This document shows positions 47,922-59,818 of a DNA stretch of 64,000 nucleotides, in pieces. Source of the stretch: Neonectria sp. B-13 (taxonomy: Eukaryota; Ascomycota; Sordariomycetes; Hypocreales; Nectriaceae). The position numbers and the translations under genes are program-made. Under the pieces are notes generated by a model. The model was not told the origin of the DNA, made no database searches, and worked only from the letters and a program-made list of their open reading frames with translations. Within the stretch, counting starts at the first letter, position 1. Every line of letters begins with the position of its first letter. The stretch spans positions 2,510,387 through 2,574,386 of the forward strand of contig NOKP01000001.1 of the NCBI GenBank assembly GCA_002682825.1, given 5' to 3'.

Positions 47922-49766
47922 ATGGAGGAGGCGACCCCTCTAGAGAGCCTCCAGCGCCGGCTGGCCGACGTCGACCGCAAGGTTCAGGCCTATCGCCACG
48001 ACATGGAGGCCGACTTTCTGCGCTACTACCACGATGTGCTCCACGATGTCTCTCCCTCCGTCGCCTCCCAAGTTCGGCAATCCCTTGCCAAGTCCTTGCT
48101 CGACTATCCAGCTCTCAGTCTCGACCTCGACCTGGCTGACTCACGAACGTTCGCCCGGCCCGGATCGGGCCAACGCCACCACTCCCCGCCGACTGTTGTC
48201 TCTGCCCCCGGGTCGGGAGCTACGGAGCCCCCAAGGAGCCCCCGCGACAGAGAACAGGAGCTCCAGGGCCTCTTCACCCCGAGTTACCTCCCGTTGCTTG
48301 ACAGTTCCCCTCGGCTGCCCAAGTCTCCCCCTGTCGCCGTCGCCGCTGCCGCCGCTGCTGCTGCTGCCGCTCCCGCCGGCCTCTCCAATCCCACGGTTGC
48401 CGTGCTGTTGCCTGACCCAGCCATCGAGGCAGAGGCAGAGGGGCAGGGCGCAGACATGGATCGCCAGGGAGGTCAACCGGCCTTGCAGGACGCCTTGCCA
48501 GTGACGCCTCAGCTGCCTACTCGGCCAGGCCACGTTCGCCAGTCGACAGATGACACAATCTCGTCGGTGCTGTCAGATCGAAGCGATGTAAAAACACCAC
48601 GAAGCGCACTCCGCCGATCCTCCAGCGCGTCCAAGCCGCCCCAAAGTCCAAGGCGTGTGCGTTTTGATTTCATGGGAGCCGAGGTTCTGCCCACGGCCTC
48701 ACCACAAGCAACTGATTTCATGGCTCCTCCGACATCGCCCACCCCCACGGGTGAGCAAGTCAGCTCTGCTTCCATACTATACGACGACTTCGAAGAGCAC
48801 ATGCCACCTCGCAAAATATCCTCGTCGGAAGCATTGAGGGCCCTGTCCAGGGCACCCCTGGACAGGGGAACGGTCTGGACAGTCGTCAACTCCAACCCCG
48901 ACGATATCATCGTGGAACAAGAGGAGACGGTTTCATCCCCTTTCAACGATCGGTCGGATGAGCCGAGCAGCTTCCTCCCTGCAGCGCCAGATCCTCCGAC
49001 GTCGTCCCGCGGACCAGAGCCACTTCGAAGCCCCCGCAAACTGGGAAGCGTTAGTGAAGAACCGGAGGACGTTGATAACGATGATTCTTCAGACGAGGAG
49101 TTTCTTTCCATGGCTAAGTCGAAACCTTCTCCCAAAAAAGGGCCCCTTTCCCTGTCTCCGACAAACGAATTCAGCGATACAACGCCCGGCGCATTCACCT
49201 CGAGCTCCAAATCTGATTCAAATGCGCAAACCCAGTCGAAAGACGCCGACAACGGTCCACTTGTGGATTTTGACGCTGAGGAAGACGACATGTTTCACTT
49301 CGAGGCCGGTGGACTTTCCGCTCCGCCGAGGCCCCGGCCAAACCTAATTTCCGTTGAAGAAGAGGAGGTGGAGGAAGATGTCGAAGACATACCGGATGCC
49401 AAAGCGTCTTTGTACGCAACGTCGCCGGCAGTTCACATCGCAAAACACTCCTCTCTATCGGCGCCAACAACGCCAACCATGGCTAAGTTTCAAGCTGGCT
49501 CCCTGGGTTCATATAAAGGGCGACCGGTCATCATGCCAGTGGTCCGCAACCCGGATATCCACGCTCAAGCTGCCTCATTGGGGCAGTTCAATACGTTTGT
49601 AGGGGGCTTAGATGGACGCAGTGGGATGGACGAGGGCGACCTGAATAGTTTCCGCGCCAGCTTTGCCACCACGGCCTTCTCTGGCACCCCTCGCAGTTTC
49701 ACGGAGCGTCTGATGATGGAGGATGCAATGATGAAGAACAAAGGTGACGCGGAACTGCCTCAGTGA
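47922..49766 (+). CDS. Hypothetical protein, largely disordered
   Basis: I do not recognise this family. The single exon codes 614 residues. Residues 1-65 look helical and ordered (MEEATPLESLQRRLADVDRK; DFLRYYHDVLHDVSPSVASQ). The rest is Pro/Ser-rich and disordered, with a poly-Ala run near residue 145 and many SP/TP sites (SPRKLGS, SPKKGPLSLSP). Two acidic blocks (EEPEDVDNDDSSDEE; EEEEVEEDVEDIP) precede a C-terminal part that again looks ordered (GRPVIMPVVRNPDIHAQAAS; FTERLMMEDAMM). The frame stays open upstream to 47670, but that part reads as His/Ile repeats from the CATCCG microsatellite, so the ATG at 47922 is preferred. A cell-cycle or cytoskeletal phosphoprotein would fit the composition; this is only a guess. 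Confidence 0.8.
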   Translation: MEEATPLESLQRRLADVDRKVQAYRHDMEADFLRYYHDVLHDVSPSVASQVRQSLAKSLLDYPALSLDLDLADSRTFARPGSGQRHHSPPTVVSAPGSGATEPPRSPRDREQELQGLFTPSYLPLLDSSPRLPKSPPVAVAAAAAAAAAAPAGLSNPTVAVLLPDPAIEAEAEGQGADMDRQGGQPALQDALPVTPQLPTRPGHVRQSTDDTISSVLSDRSDVKTPRSALRRSSSASKPPQSPRRVRFDFMGAEVLPTASPQATDFMAPPTSPTPTGEQVSSASILYDDFEEHMPPRKISSSEALRALSRAPLDRGTVWTVVNSNPDDIIVEQEETVSSPFNDRSDEPSSFLPAAPDPPTSSRGPEPLRSPRKLGSVSEEPEDVDNDDSSDEEFLSMAKSKPSPKKGPLSLSPTNEFSDTTPGAFTSSSKSDSNAQTQSKDADNGPLVDFDAEEDDMFHFEAGGLSAPPRPRPNLISVEEEEVEEDVEDIPDAKASLYATSPAVHIAKHSSLSAPTTPTMAKFQAGSLGSYKGRPVIMPVVRNPDIHAQAASLGQFNTFVGGLDGRSGMDEGDLNSFRASFATTAFSGTPRSFTERLMMEDAMMKNKGDAELPQ

Positions 49767-50284
49767 CGGCGTTTCGGGCCATGGTGGAGGAGTTTTGATT
49801 TGGGCTCTCCTGCATACAGGCCGCGGCTACCGGCTTGGGATTCTGGACACAGTAACGTTGACGGCGTTGAATGAATGGCGGCATTGGGGTGTTCATACAT
49901 CGGATGCGGGAATGGAGGTCTTGTGAATATAAAGCATCATTCTACTTCTTCAGCACCCTTTGCTCGAGAGAGAATGCGATACGGTTTGGTGATGGTGTTC
50001 AAAGGGCTGTTCCAGCACATCTTTAAATAGTAAATAATAAGAACCCAAGAAGCCATGTTGCACAAGATGTCTGGCTTGTGACTTTCAGTGCACCTCTTCT
50101 TGGTGTGCGCCAACCCACCCACCAATCACATTGTTCCGAGATAAGTGGCGGCGAACCAGGATATCACTTTACCGGGGCTAATCATCTATCGACATCATCA
50201 CCCAACCCACTCAAACCTTTGCACTCTTCCGCAACATCATACCACCAGCAACCGAACCGTCACAATAGGTTTAAGTTAATCAAC
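49767..50284. other. Intergenic region upstream of PET100
   Basis: Holds the 3' flank of the unknown gene and the PET100 promoter. Nothing else is visible. Confidence 0.6.
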
Positions 50285-50633
50285 ATGGGCGGTCTCAATC
50301 TAGAAGTCTTCAAGGTAGGAGGGTTTCCACCGTTCACCACGAATGCCCAGGCAGTAGCTTACAGACGTCTCACATCAGTTCGGCACGTATGTCTTGTTCC
50401 CCATTGGGACCATGTACTACTTCGGCACCAACCTCGACGATCGCTTCGCCATCCAGGGCTTCTGGCCTAGGCCTGAGGAATGCAACAAGCTGCCGCGCGA
50501 TCGCGAGGAGATCAAGGCCGAGTACGAGCGCATCGTGGCCCGACAGAAGTTGCGGCAAGCCCGGAAGTTGGAGCAGGAGCGACAATTAGCGGAGGCGCAT
50601 CCCGAACAGCAGCAGCAGCAACACGAGTCCTAA
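50285..50633 (+). CDS. PET100: PET100, cytochrome c oxidase assembly factor
   Basis: A mitochondrial inner-membrane chaperone for complex IV assembly. Two exons are inferred: 50285-50314 and 50379-50633, split by a 64-bp intron, giving 94 residues. The first exon is only ten codons (MGGLNLEVFK). The joined sequence FKFGTYVLFPIGTMYYFGTN is the single membrane helix and signature of the family, followed by LDDRFAIQGFWPRPEE. A basic helical segment and a Gln-rich tail (EQQQQQH) end the protein. Without splicing, the first exon reads into an unrelated frame, so the tiny exon is easily missed by gene callers. It converges on the TACO1-like gene, with 187 bp between their stop codons. Confidence 0.93.
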
Positions 50634-50820
50634 GATACGAACGGATCAAATTCCTCGAGCCGATACCACGGACGTGTATGATACGGGCAAGAGAGGGGAA
50701 TTGAGCAGCATGACGATGTATTCACGGCGTTCGGAACGGGTATTGAAAGCATTCACACCTCAGCTCTAGGGAAAGGAAGGGTGGCATTGTATACAAATTG
50801 ATCTGACGCTGTTCTACAAT

Positions 50821-51839
50821 TTATACATCTAAGTTCCTTTCTACCTTGTCCCACACTTCTTCCTCGACGGATCCCCTGCGGACGTTTGCATAGATCGCCT
50901 TGACCTCTGGATGCTCCTTCAGCCCGGAGAAAAGACCGTCAAGCGACTCAGTCAGCGAGGAAGAATCGATGCTGACTTTGGTATCTTCGTTGGGCGCCCA
51001 GACAATTTCCGAATCAAGAACCTCAATCTCAAACTTCTTGGACAAGGCCTCAGTGATGGCCATAATCGTGTTCGGCTGGGTCCAGGTGAGGAAGTTGCCG
51101 TCTGGGAGCTGCTCGATGTCTTCCATGCCTTCATGCTCGATTGCCTCATCCAAAACTTCAGACAGCGTGGGGCCACCCTCCTTGGCCTTGAAGACGGCTC
51201 GGCCGCGTCTCGTAAAGTAAAATGCCGTTGATCCAACGACGCCGCCGGCCTTCTTGACCACCAACCGGAGGTCGTGCAAAGTGCGGGTCTTGTTGTCCGT
51301 CTCGGCATCGATGATCATGGCGATATCTGGCGGAATAAGGACTTCGAGGGACATTGATTCGAGCTGGGCGCCAGTTGTGGAACGGCCTTGGCCCCGTGCA
51401 ACTGCGGCCTCGATTAGGTGTTTCGGGATGCTGGCTATTGGGAATGGCTTAGTGCCTTATACGAACGAATATAACTGATAATTAGGCGGTACCTTTCGCT
51501 GCTGCAGTAATCGCGTTCGCCAATTGAGGGTTGAAGTTCAAGTTGTCGCCATACACTGCATCCAGATCAGACGAGGCACCACAGGCGAGGAGGGTTCGTC
51601 CTACTTCTAGAGTACATGGCAATTGTCTTTGTAAAGATTTGCCGCTCACTCATCTTCTTCTTATCAGTGACTGCCTTTATGTGTTTTGTCTTGGACCACT
51701 TGTTATGACCCGCCCATGGGGCCGGTGTTGTCATGAACGATCGATGGCATTGTCGGCAGACATTTGAGGTTCGTGAGGAAGCAGTAGAGAGGGAGTTTGT
51801 CCTCGCCAGAAGCGGTCGCAGTGCCCCTCGAGTGGACAT
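50821..51839 (-). CDS. TACO1/YebC-family mitochondrial translation factor
   Basis: Member of the YebC/DUF28 family; mitochondrial TACO1 activates COX1 translation in animals and Dpc29 is the yeast relative. Three exons are inferred: 51605-51839, 51493-51555 and 50821-51434, with introns of 49 and 58 bp, giving 303 residues. The N-terminus is a basic presequence. The family start GHNKWSKTKHIKAVTDKKK follows at about residue 44. The 21-codon middle exon supplies MYGDNLNFNPQLANAITAAA, and the third begins SIPKHLIEAAVARGQG. Later landmarks are LEVLIPPDIAMIIDAETDN and VVKKAGGVVGSTAFYF. The C-terminal domain has the alternating acidic/hydrophobic pattern of the family. All domain parts are present. 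Confidence 0.93.
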
Positions 51840-52216
51840 GTCGCTTCGAACAAAGTCACGACGCCCTGAAAGTCCAATGAAGCTTCGTTCAAAGGTTTAA
51901 AATTACTTCGTCGGCACCAATTAAATCCCTAGTCGAAGGGTAGTTGAAAGCCCATGGCGATTCACCTGAGAGCTTCGAAGTTGCGCCGGGTTAAAGATCT
52001 TCCCCAGAATGAGCTGTCAGGGGGGTTAGTGGGGCTTGATTGGCTGCTCCCTGTGCTCCCCTTCGAGCATGTGGCATGGAACGTCATGGGCGAAAGCACC
52101 AGGTAACAACTTCGCCCTTCCCAAAGACGCTGAAGAAGGCGTCTTTTCGACAGAACACATTACGATACCTCTCAACCTCACTAGGGCATCGTTGAAGGCG
52201 CAAGGCCTTGCTCGCA
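51840..52216. promoter_or_regulatory. Bidirectional promoter, TACO1-like / LAA1
   Basis: 377 bp separate the two start codons on opposite strands. No defined element is claimed. Confidence 0.55.
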
Positions 52217-55200
52217 ATGTCAACAACCCAGGAGCCCGAAGCTCCAACTCGATCCAGCGAGGCGGCGCAAGCCCCCCCCGACTCCGCGACGGCGAACCCT
52301 GAACTCGACATACAAAAGCTCCAATCCCTACCGGCCGAACAACAGGAGCTGTTTTTGCTCACCTTCGTATCCGGCTTGAGCAAGCATGTACTCCAGCTTG
52401 CCGCCGATGACTGCACGGCGCAGCAGTTCTATCTGAAGAAGGAAATATTCCAGATCATCAACCTTGCCTCCCCGCAGCCGTCCCGAGTAATAAGGAACAA
52501 CCTAGGGAAATGTCTGGCACACATCTTTGGACACGGAGACAGGAAGCTGCTGTTCGAAACGATTAATGACCTGATTACCATTATTTCGGGGGGGAAGTCC
52601 AAAACCGAGGCGGAGATTCGGACCAAGCATGCAGCGGTCAACTGTTTGGGCGACGTGTTCGCCTCAGCAGGTGACAGTGCCATTGGCTTGCACCAGCTGT
52701 CTTGTTCCACCTTGATCAAGCTGCTCAAGTCGTCCTCGAACCACGCAGGGCTTCGCGCTGCAACCCTGACTTCTCTGGCAAAGATTGTGAGGATGGTGGA
52801 AGGGAGCATGGACGAGGTGACGGCGCGGGACATTTGGAAGCAGGGGCGCAACCACGCCGCATCTGATAAAGGGTCACTGGTCGTCGCGTCGGCTTGCCGG
52901 TGTCTCAAAGTGCTAGTGAAGCATACGCATTGCTTCAAAAACTCGACTGATTTCGACAAGTTGGAGACTTCCGTTTTCAAAGCTTTCGACTCTCCGTCGG
53001 TGCAAGTTCGTCAAGCTGCCGCGGAGTGTTTTGCCGAAGCTCTTGTGCAAAGCCACTCAGAGACCGGCGGTGGTGATGGCTCATCAGGGAAGAGTAAAAA
53101 GCCCAAGCTGAAGGGCCTCAAACGAGTCAACACCCATCCCGGCATGGGTGGTGATGATGACGAGATTCCATCCAGACCCTCAAGCCCTGCCCCGGCAAGC
53201 AGGCGAAACCAGACTCTTGCGCTGTCGTTGGCAGACATCCTCAAGATTTTGGCTAGCCAGTATGTGAAAGCGACAACCTCAAACAGGACCCGAGCAGCCA
53301 TCGGTATATGCTATGGGAAACTGTTCCGCCGACTAGGCGAAAAGCTCATCGAAACAAACTATTTGAACATCGTCGAGAGCCTCACAGTCGACTTGCTCGG
53401 GCATGCGACCATCAGCAACAACCGTTATCGTCTGTTGATCTCAAGAAAAATCGTGGGCACCGTCATTCAGGACGTTATTGGCCGAAAGATCTTGGGAGAG
53501 TCCGGGCAGATCTCTGCTGCCAAGATACTGATCAACAACACCCTGAAAAACTACCCCCAAGCCCTAACTGAGCGGCCGGAGCCCACCAAGCATACTCTCA
53601 TTACCACACTGAGCGCGGTGTCTTCACTTATCGAATCGCTAGGCTCGGCTGCGAACAGCTTCGCAGAGGCCTGCAGAGACGGGTTGTTGCAAGTTCTTCA
53701 ACATCCGAGCTACTCTGTTCAGGTCTTCGCATCTCATTGCATGAAGACATTTGTTCTTGCATGCCCCCAGCAACTTCTTCCATGCCTCTCTGTCTGTATG
53801 AACAGTCTTAACCGCGAACTCTCGCTGCTTAGTGGTGCTCGAAACTCGCCGAGAAGATGCATAGGATTTGCGCATGGATTGGCCGCAACCCTAAGCGCGA
53901 GCCCCTCTCGTCCCCTCCATGGCTCAGTTGACATCAACAGTCGAGTGCTGACGATGGCAACGAACCTGCTCAAATCTAGCAGCCAGTCGGAGCTTCGCGT
54001 CTCTGGCACCCAAGTTCAAGTTGCGTGGATTCTCATCGGTGGTCTCATGTCCTTGGGTCCAAACTTTGTGAAGATTCATCTGTCACAGTTGCTTCTTCTT
54101 TGGAAGAACGCTCTGCCAAAGCCATTGGCTAAAGACAACACGTCCGCTCGAAGCTTCCTCGAAGCCTCTTTCTTGACGCATGTGAGGGAATGCGCTCTTG
54201 GGTCAATCTTGGCCTTCCTTGAGTTCAATAGCCGACTCCTCACCGTTGATGTGTCCAAGAGAATTGCAACTATGCTTCAGAGCACCAGTGCCTTCTTGAA
54301 GACTCTTCCATCCAAAAAAACGACCGATGACATCTCGCAGAGACTCACGCCTGCTCTGCAACTTCACGATCTCGACATGATGGTTCAACGCCGAGTACTG
54401 CAATGCTACGTCAAGCTTGTTAATCTCAGCCCGGCCGGCGGTAGTGAGGCGTTGTTGCAATCCAACCTGCTCACACTCGCAATCTCCCTCTTCGCGGACC
54501 CAGAAAACTACTCCCCGAACTCTCTGAGTGCCTCCATAGCCAACGCTGCTGCTACTTTTGAATCCATCTGGGACGTTGGTGACAACTCTGGGTTTGGAAT
54601 TACTGGGCTTGTCTCTGGCTCCAAAGTTAAGAACCTCCCAGGGCAACAAGATAACTCCATGGATGAACTCGCTGAGGACGACAGCCCCGAAGATTCCATC
54701 AACAGTCTTCTCCGTTCCCCTATTTGTGGCAGCCTAGAACACGATGCGTCAGTGCTGTACATTGGTAACTTCAACACCTCCTCGGCCGCTCCTCACCCCC
54801 CTTCTACAGAGGTAATCAACACTGCTATCCAGCTGTTTGCGTTCGCCTTTCCCCTCACCCCAGCAAAGGTGCAGGAGAGCATTCTAGAGCAGATTCGGAC
54901 TTTTGCATCAGCAGGAGTTCTCCAACGGGACCCAGGCCGCAAGGCTGCAATTAACGTCAACCTCGCGGCAGCCATCTTGGCAACAATGAGAGTCGCGGTC
55001 AGGGAGACGCAATCCCCCGCTGGAGATATTTCCAACCATAAAGTTGAAGCACTGCTGCAAGACATTGTCCGTGACTTTGTCCTTGATCCCGACCAGCATG
55101 TTCGAAGTCTCGGTTATGACGCTGTTGCAAGGCTCTGCAATGTTTACGGAAATGGATTTACGAACAATGAGATCAAGTATCTCGTCGACACCATTGTTGG

Positions 55201-58200
55201 TAACCGTGAGCCCAGTGCTAGAGCCGGTTGTGCAATGGCCCTTGGTTCGATCCAGACCAAGGTCGGCGGCATGGCAGCAGGTTACCACTTGAAGACCATT
55301 CTTGGCATTCTCATGTCTCTCTGCAATGATCCTCACCCTGTTGTCCACTACTGGGCCTTAGAGGCCTTGAGCCTGGCTTCAGACGCTGCAGGATTAAGCT
55401 TTGCTGGGTATGTTCCCAGCACTTTGGGCATGCTAGTCCAGCTCTATGTGTCTGAGACACACCACCCGGAGATATCCTCGGCCATTACCATGAATCTCGA
55501 GATGGAGCTATCCACTCCCTCTGTCATTGCCCGTTGCGTTGATTCTCTAATCAACGTACTGGGTCCTGACCTACAAGATGCGACAAAGTCTAGAGAGCTC
55601 ATCTTCACCCTTGTGGGTCAATTCCGAGAAGAAGAGGAGATTCTAGTACAGAAGGCTGCCTTGGGATGCTTTGAGCATCTTTCTCTCTACGCCCCTGGAT
55701 ACATGCACTTCGCCGACTACGTCAAGCTTATGCAGAAATACCTTTCTTCCGAGTCAACTACACTACGGGACGTTGCAGTTGATGGACTTCATAACATGAT
55801 GAAGAGAAACCCCAATGATGTCCTGCGAGAAGCAGAGGATGGTTTTGAGGAGCAGCTCTGGCTTGTGCTGGACACTGTTCCAACTCATGACGGAATCCGC
55901 AACATTATCCGGAACTGGATGCATCAAACATGTCTTGTTGAAACCAACGAATGGCTGCGACGATTCCAGGCGGTGCTCAGAATGACTAGAGCACGACCAA
56001 AGGCGGACGACAGCCGATCAGGGTCAAAGGGCAGCGGCCTCCCTGACCTACAAGATGAAGAGGTTGCTGGGTTTGCGGCCGCGGGCGGCGTCGAAATTAG
56101 CGAAAAGGGAGCTCCAGCTACTTCTGAAGTCGAGCCCCTGCGGTGGCAAGTGACAACCTTCGCCATGAGCTGCGTCAACGACATGTTCATCCTTGTTGCA
56201 AAGGATGTAACTGCAAATGGAGAGTCCCAGGCTCAAACTGACCTCCAGAACAAGGTGGCGGATGTCGTCCGCATGGCGTTTTCCGCATCCACGTCGAGTG
56301 TTCCTGAGCTCCGAATATGGGGCTTGAAAATCATCGGCGCGGTTCTTAAGATGTTTGGAAAAACTCCTGATCCGGATTTCGAGGAAGCCATGCTTCTCGA
56401 GCAGTACCAGGCTCAAATCAGCTCAGCACTTACCCCAGCGTTTGCCGCCGACTCTTCTCCCGAACTCGCCTCGGAGGCAGTCAACGTTTGCGCAAGCTTC
56501 ATATCAATTGGTATTGTTACGGATGTCGACCGAATGGGTCGCATCTTGAAGACGCTCGTCACCGCACTCGAGAACTTCTCCAAGGACAGTGAGAATGCTG
56601 CCATCGGCGACTTGAAGGGACTGAGCTCCAATGCGCAAGTCATGGTAAAGATCTCAGTCTTCTCAGCCTGGGCTGAGCTCCAGGTTGCAAGTTCCGAACA
56701 GCAATATCTTTTGGATGTCCTGAAGCCACACATTGGTACCCTGACTCCTCTCTGGCTGGAATCCCTTCGCGAGTTTGCGAGACTCCGATTCGAACCTGAT
56801 ATCTCGATGACACTTGGGCCTCCATCCCTGTCTGGCAGTCTCGATACGATCTACGCAGCATTGAACCGAGAGACCTTGCTCCGGTTTTACCAGGATGCCT
56901 GGCTAAAGTTGGTTGATGCCATTGCTAGTCTAATCGAACAAGACAGCGAGTTTGTTTTTGATGCCTTGGATGGGAAAGAGTCGGACGGGCCGTCGACTAA
57001 CGGCACCAACAAAGGACCAGACATCAACTACCGAGATGAGCCTGTGGCATTCTTCTTTGTGCTTTTCGGACTTGCCTTCGAGGCACTCGCAACTCGCTCT
57101 GGGCAAAACGACTCTCTGGCAACGCACGAACAGACATTGGCAATTCTCAAGGCTCTAAAGAAGATTCTTCACCCAAGCGTGTCTGGGCATGCCATCTACA
57201 GGCCAGACGTATTCTCTGAAACCATGGACCTACTCGACCGCCTCGTTCTCACAGAAGGACTTGACGTTCAGCGAGTTATTGTGGAAATTGCCAGCGTTTT
57301 GGTCGTCTCGCATCCTTCAGCAAGAAGAGGTAACGAAGAAGAGGGCGACCTCTCTGATGACATTGAACAGCTCTTTGAGCTCACTCGAATCATCGTGCTT
57401 GTTCTGGCTGGACTCCTCCCCAACCTATCGGAAGGGAACCAGCCAGCTAGGCATCAGGTGAATGAAGAGGCCATCCTCCTGATCCGGGCCTCGCTGAATG
57501 CTCTGGTCAATGCCGCGGATGTCTTTCCGTCCATCATCAAGACGGATCTTCATGCATGCATCGTTCATATCTTCGCCACCACCCTAGCCACTGCTGAATG
57601 CCAGGAGATGATTGCACCCCAATCACTGCCCATCTTAAAGCGGTTCGTTGGAAGCATGTCTAGCTCAAGGCGAAGATCCAGTAGTGATAAGCCCTCCGCC
57701 ACGGACATTCAAATGCAGGGCTGCCTGCGACGCTTCCTCTCGATTTACCTGAACGCGCAGAAGCGTGAGGTCCCGTCGTCTCTCGCATGCGTCAAGAATT
57801 GTCTTTTGGCTACGACCATCCTCTTCACTGGTGGTAAAAACCATTTGCCCGCGACTGAACCTCTTGTTGCACGGTACTTGGACGAGTTACTTGACTGCCT
57901 CACTGATCGGATGGTACGACAACCCTCCCCCCCTTGTTTTCCTTGGACAAAGTGCTGACCCTATTAATCCAGACCTCCAAGATTGCGGCAAACTGTATCA
58001 GGTCCCTGCTGTTGCAACCGACACCGACAACTGCTGACCTCAGCATTGCTCGTTACTTCTTCCCTCGCCTGATAGCCTTTGTGACCGACACTAACCCGGA
58101 GGACCCGGAAAACGCAAGGACACTCATTGCCCATGCCCTTTGTCAGTATGTTGGCATCGTCGACAAGAGCCGTGTCTTGACCGCGATGTCCCTGATCATC

Positions 58201-58452
58201 CCTACCCTCATGGCACGGGCTACCGCGGAGGGAGAGGAGGTGTACCGGGAGACTAGTGCGCGACTCCTAGAGCTTGCGGCGGTGGACCAAACCACATTCA
58301 GGGCGGTTGTGGGTGGGATGAGCGATGGCCAAAAGACGTTCCTGGAGGAGGTGATCCGCTCTGGCCGACAAACTGCCCTACACGCAGACAAGGTGGTCGC
58401 GGGAGAAACTGGCCAACCAACCATCGCGCTGAGGATGGACTTTGGAGGTTGA
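52217..58452 (+). CDS. LAA1: Laa1/HEATR5-type giant HEAT-repeat protein
   Basis: Acts with the clathrin adaptor AP-1 in traffic between the trans-Golgi and endosomes (yeast Laa1, human HEATR5A/B). Two exons are inferred: 52217-57913 and 57973-58452, with one 59-bp intron restoring DRMTSKIAANC, giving 2058 residues, close to yeast Laa1. The protein is almost entirely paired helices of HEAT type. Recognisable segments include RNNLGKCLAHIFGHGDRKLL near the N-terminus, and RAAIGICYGKLFRRLG. Further on are DPHPVVHYWALEALSLASDAAG and AFFFVLFGLAFEALA. A low-complexity linker (SGKSKKPKLKGLKRVNTH) breaks the array near residue 290, and another (ARPKADDSRSGSKGS) near 1265. The first true ATG in frame is used; nine upstream bases are open but start with TTG. 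Confidence 0.92.
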
Positions 58453-59154
58453 GCAGACCACGCTCACATATCGACGTGGACGCCAGCGGCTACGACACGG
58501 GGCTGTCAAGTTATCAACGACAACGGCCAGTTGCATGCAACGGCCACTTGGCAAGCCGAGTCTTAGCCCAGTTGGTCACGGGCCAGTAACATTTGATATT
58601 TCAACGAAGTCTCTCCATCCAGTGCGCCGCATTCCCACTACAAGAAGATGACAAGGATGGCAGCAGGTACTTACATATGGCTTGCAGCAGTAGTACGGGG
58701 GGGCTGGGCCTGAGCCTTCCGTAGCCCCTCGGGGGCGGCGGCAATCTCACGTTACACGGGCACATCGCCACCGATTTCTTGACGATTCTGGGCTTGCGAA
58801 GAGAAGGTCGAAGCTAACGGAGCAGGCTTGGACTGGCTCGCCGGAGGTGGGACTCGGAGCATAAGTGGATGTCTCGGTATCGCGGGTGAAACTAGAATAC
58901 AGGCAGCTGCGCACACGTATGTAGGGAGCAGGCAAGCAGGGTGCTGGAACTGTTGATGGAGGATACATGCATGAGGCAGTCCACCTTTGGATACTAGATC
59001 CCGTCTTCCCGCATTGTTGCTGTCTCCCCCTCTTTGTCTTACCTCTGTGAGTGTGATTGCTACGCCATCACCGCCTTCCATGCCCCCTCCCTCCTGACTG
59101 TGTAGGCCACCTTGCGTGTCCAGAGAAAGGGTGTGAGAGAGAGAGAGAGAGAGC

Positions 59155-59229
<75 letters not shown>

Positions 59230-59818
59230 GGAGAACCCTCGTCAATCGCCGAGCCCAGCAATCATACCAAGCCGGGCCTCGGACTTATCCGTTGTCGCAC
59301 AACACACCCGCCGGTGCTGCAAGTAAAGTTGCACACAAGCTTCCCCGCTTCCAGGCCGGTGGGTTCGGTGTGGTGTCATGGCACTCGTAGTAACAAGAGT
59401 GGGGAGTGGATTTGTTAGCCTTGGCTTGCCTTGGCTTGTATGTTTGCTACGTTCCCTCCTTCATCTTCGTTGTTGGACTCGGTTTGTCTTTTGCTCTGCG
59501 GTGCAGGTGCTTCTCTGGCACCTCTGAAGGTTTCTGATAACATCTGTTCGTCGGACACCTCATCTATTTGAAAACCGCGTGGGAATACCTGCAGTAGTCA
59601 CTTGAAAATTGCTTTTTTTTCCTTTAAAGTTCACCATAGATGTGCTGGACATACAACTTTTTGCAAACTAGACAACCTCCCTGATGACACCGAGTCTCCC
59701 TCTCAAGTGCAGATTAATTAACGAAACCACGGCTTGCCTCAGATGTGCGAAAGAATCAAACACGTCGCCTCTGAAGCAGCTGCATATTAGACAGCCAAGG
59801 CGTTATCTCCCAAGTGTA
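58453..59818. other. Convergent 3' intergenic region
   Basis: Lies between the 3' ends of LAA1 and the RRM gene. It carries a long GA microsatellite (59134-59226) but no supported gene. Confidence 0.6.
59134..59226. repeat. Long (GA)n microsatellite
   Basis: About 93 bp of almost pure GA dinucleotides with two interruptions (CGAG and AAAG). It opens frames on both strands (SLSLSL or RERERE), which are not genes. Confidence 0.95.

Noticed and set aside
59057..59390. Frames encoding long RERERE or SLSLSL runs
   Set aside because: They are only the GA microsatellite read in different frames.
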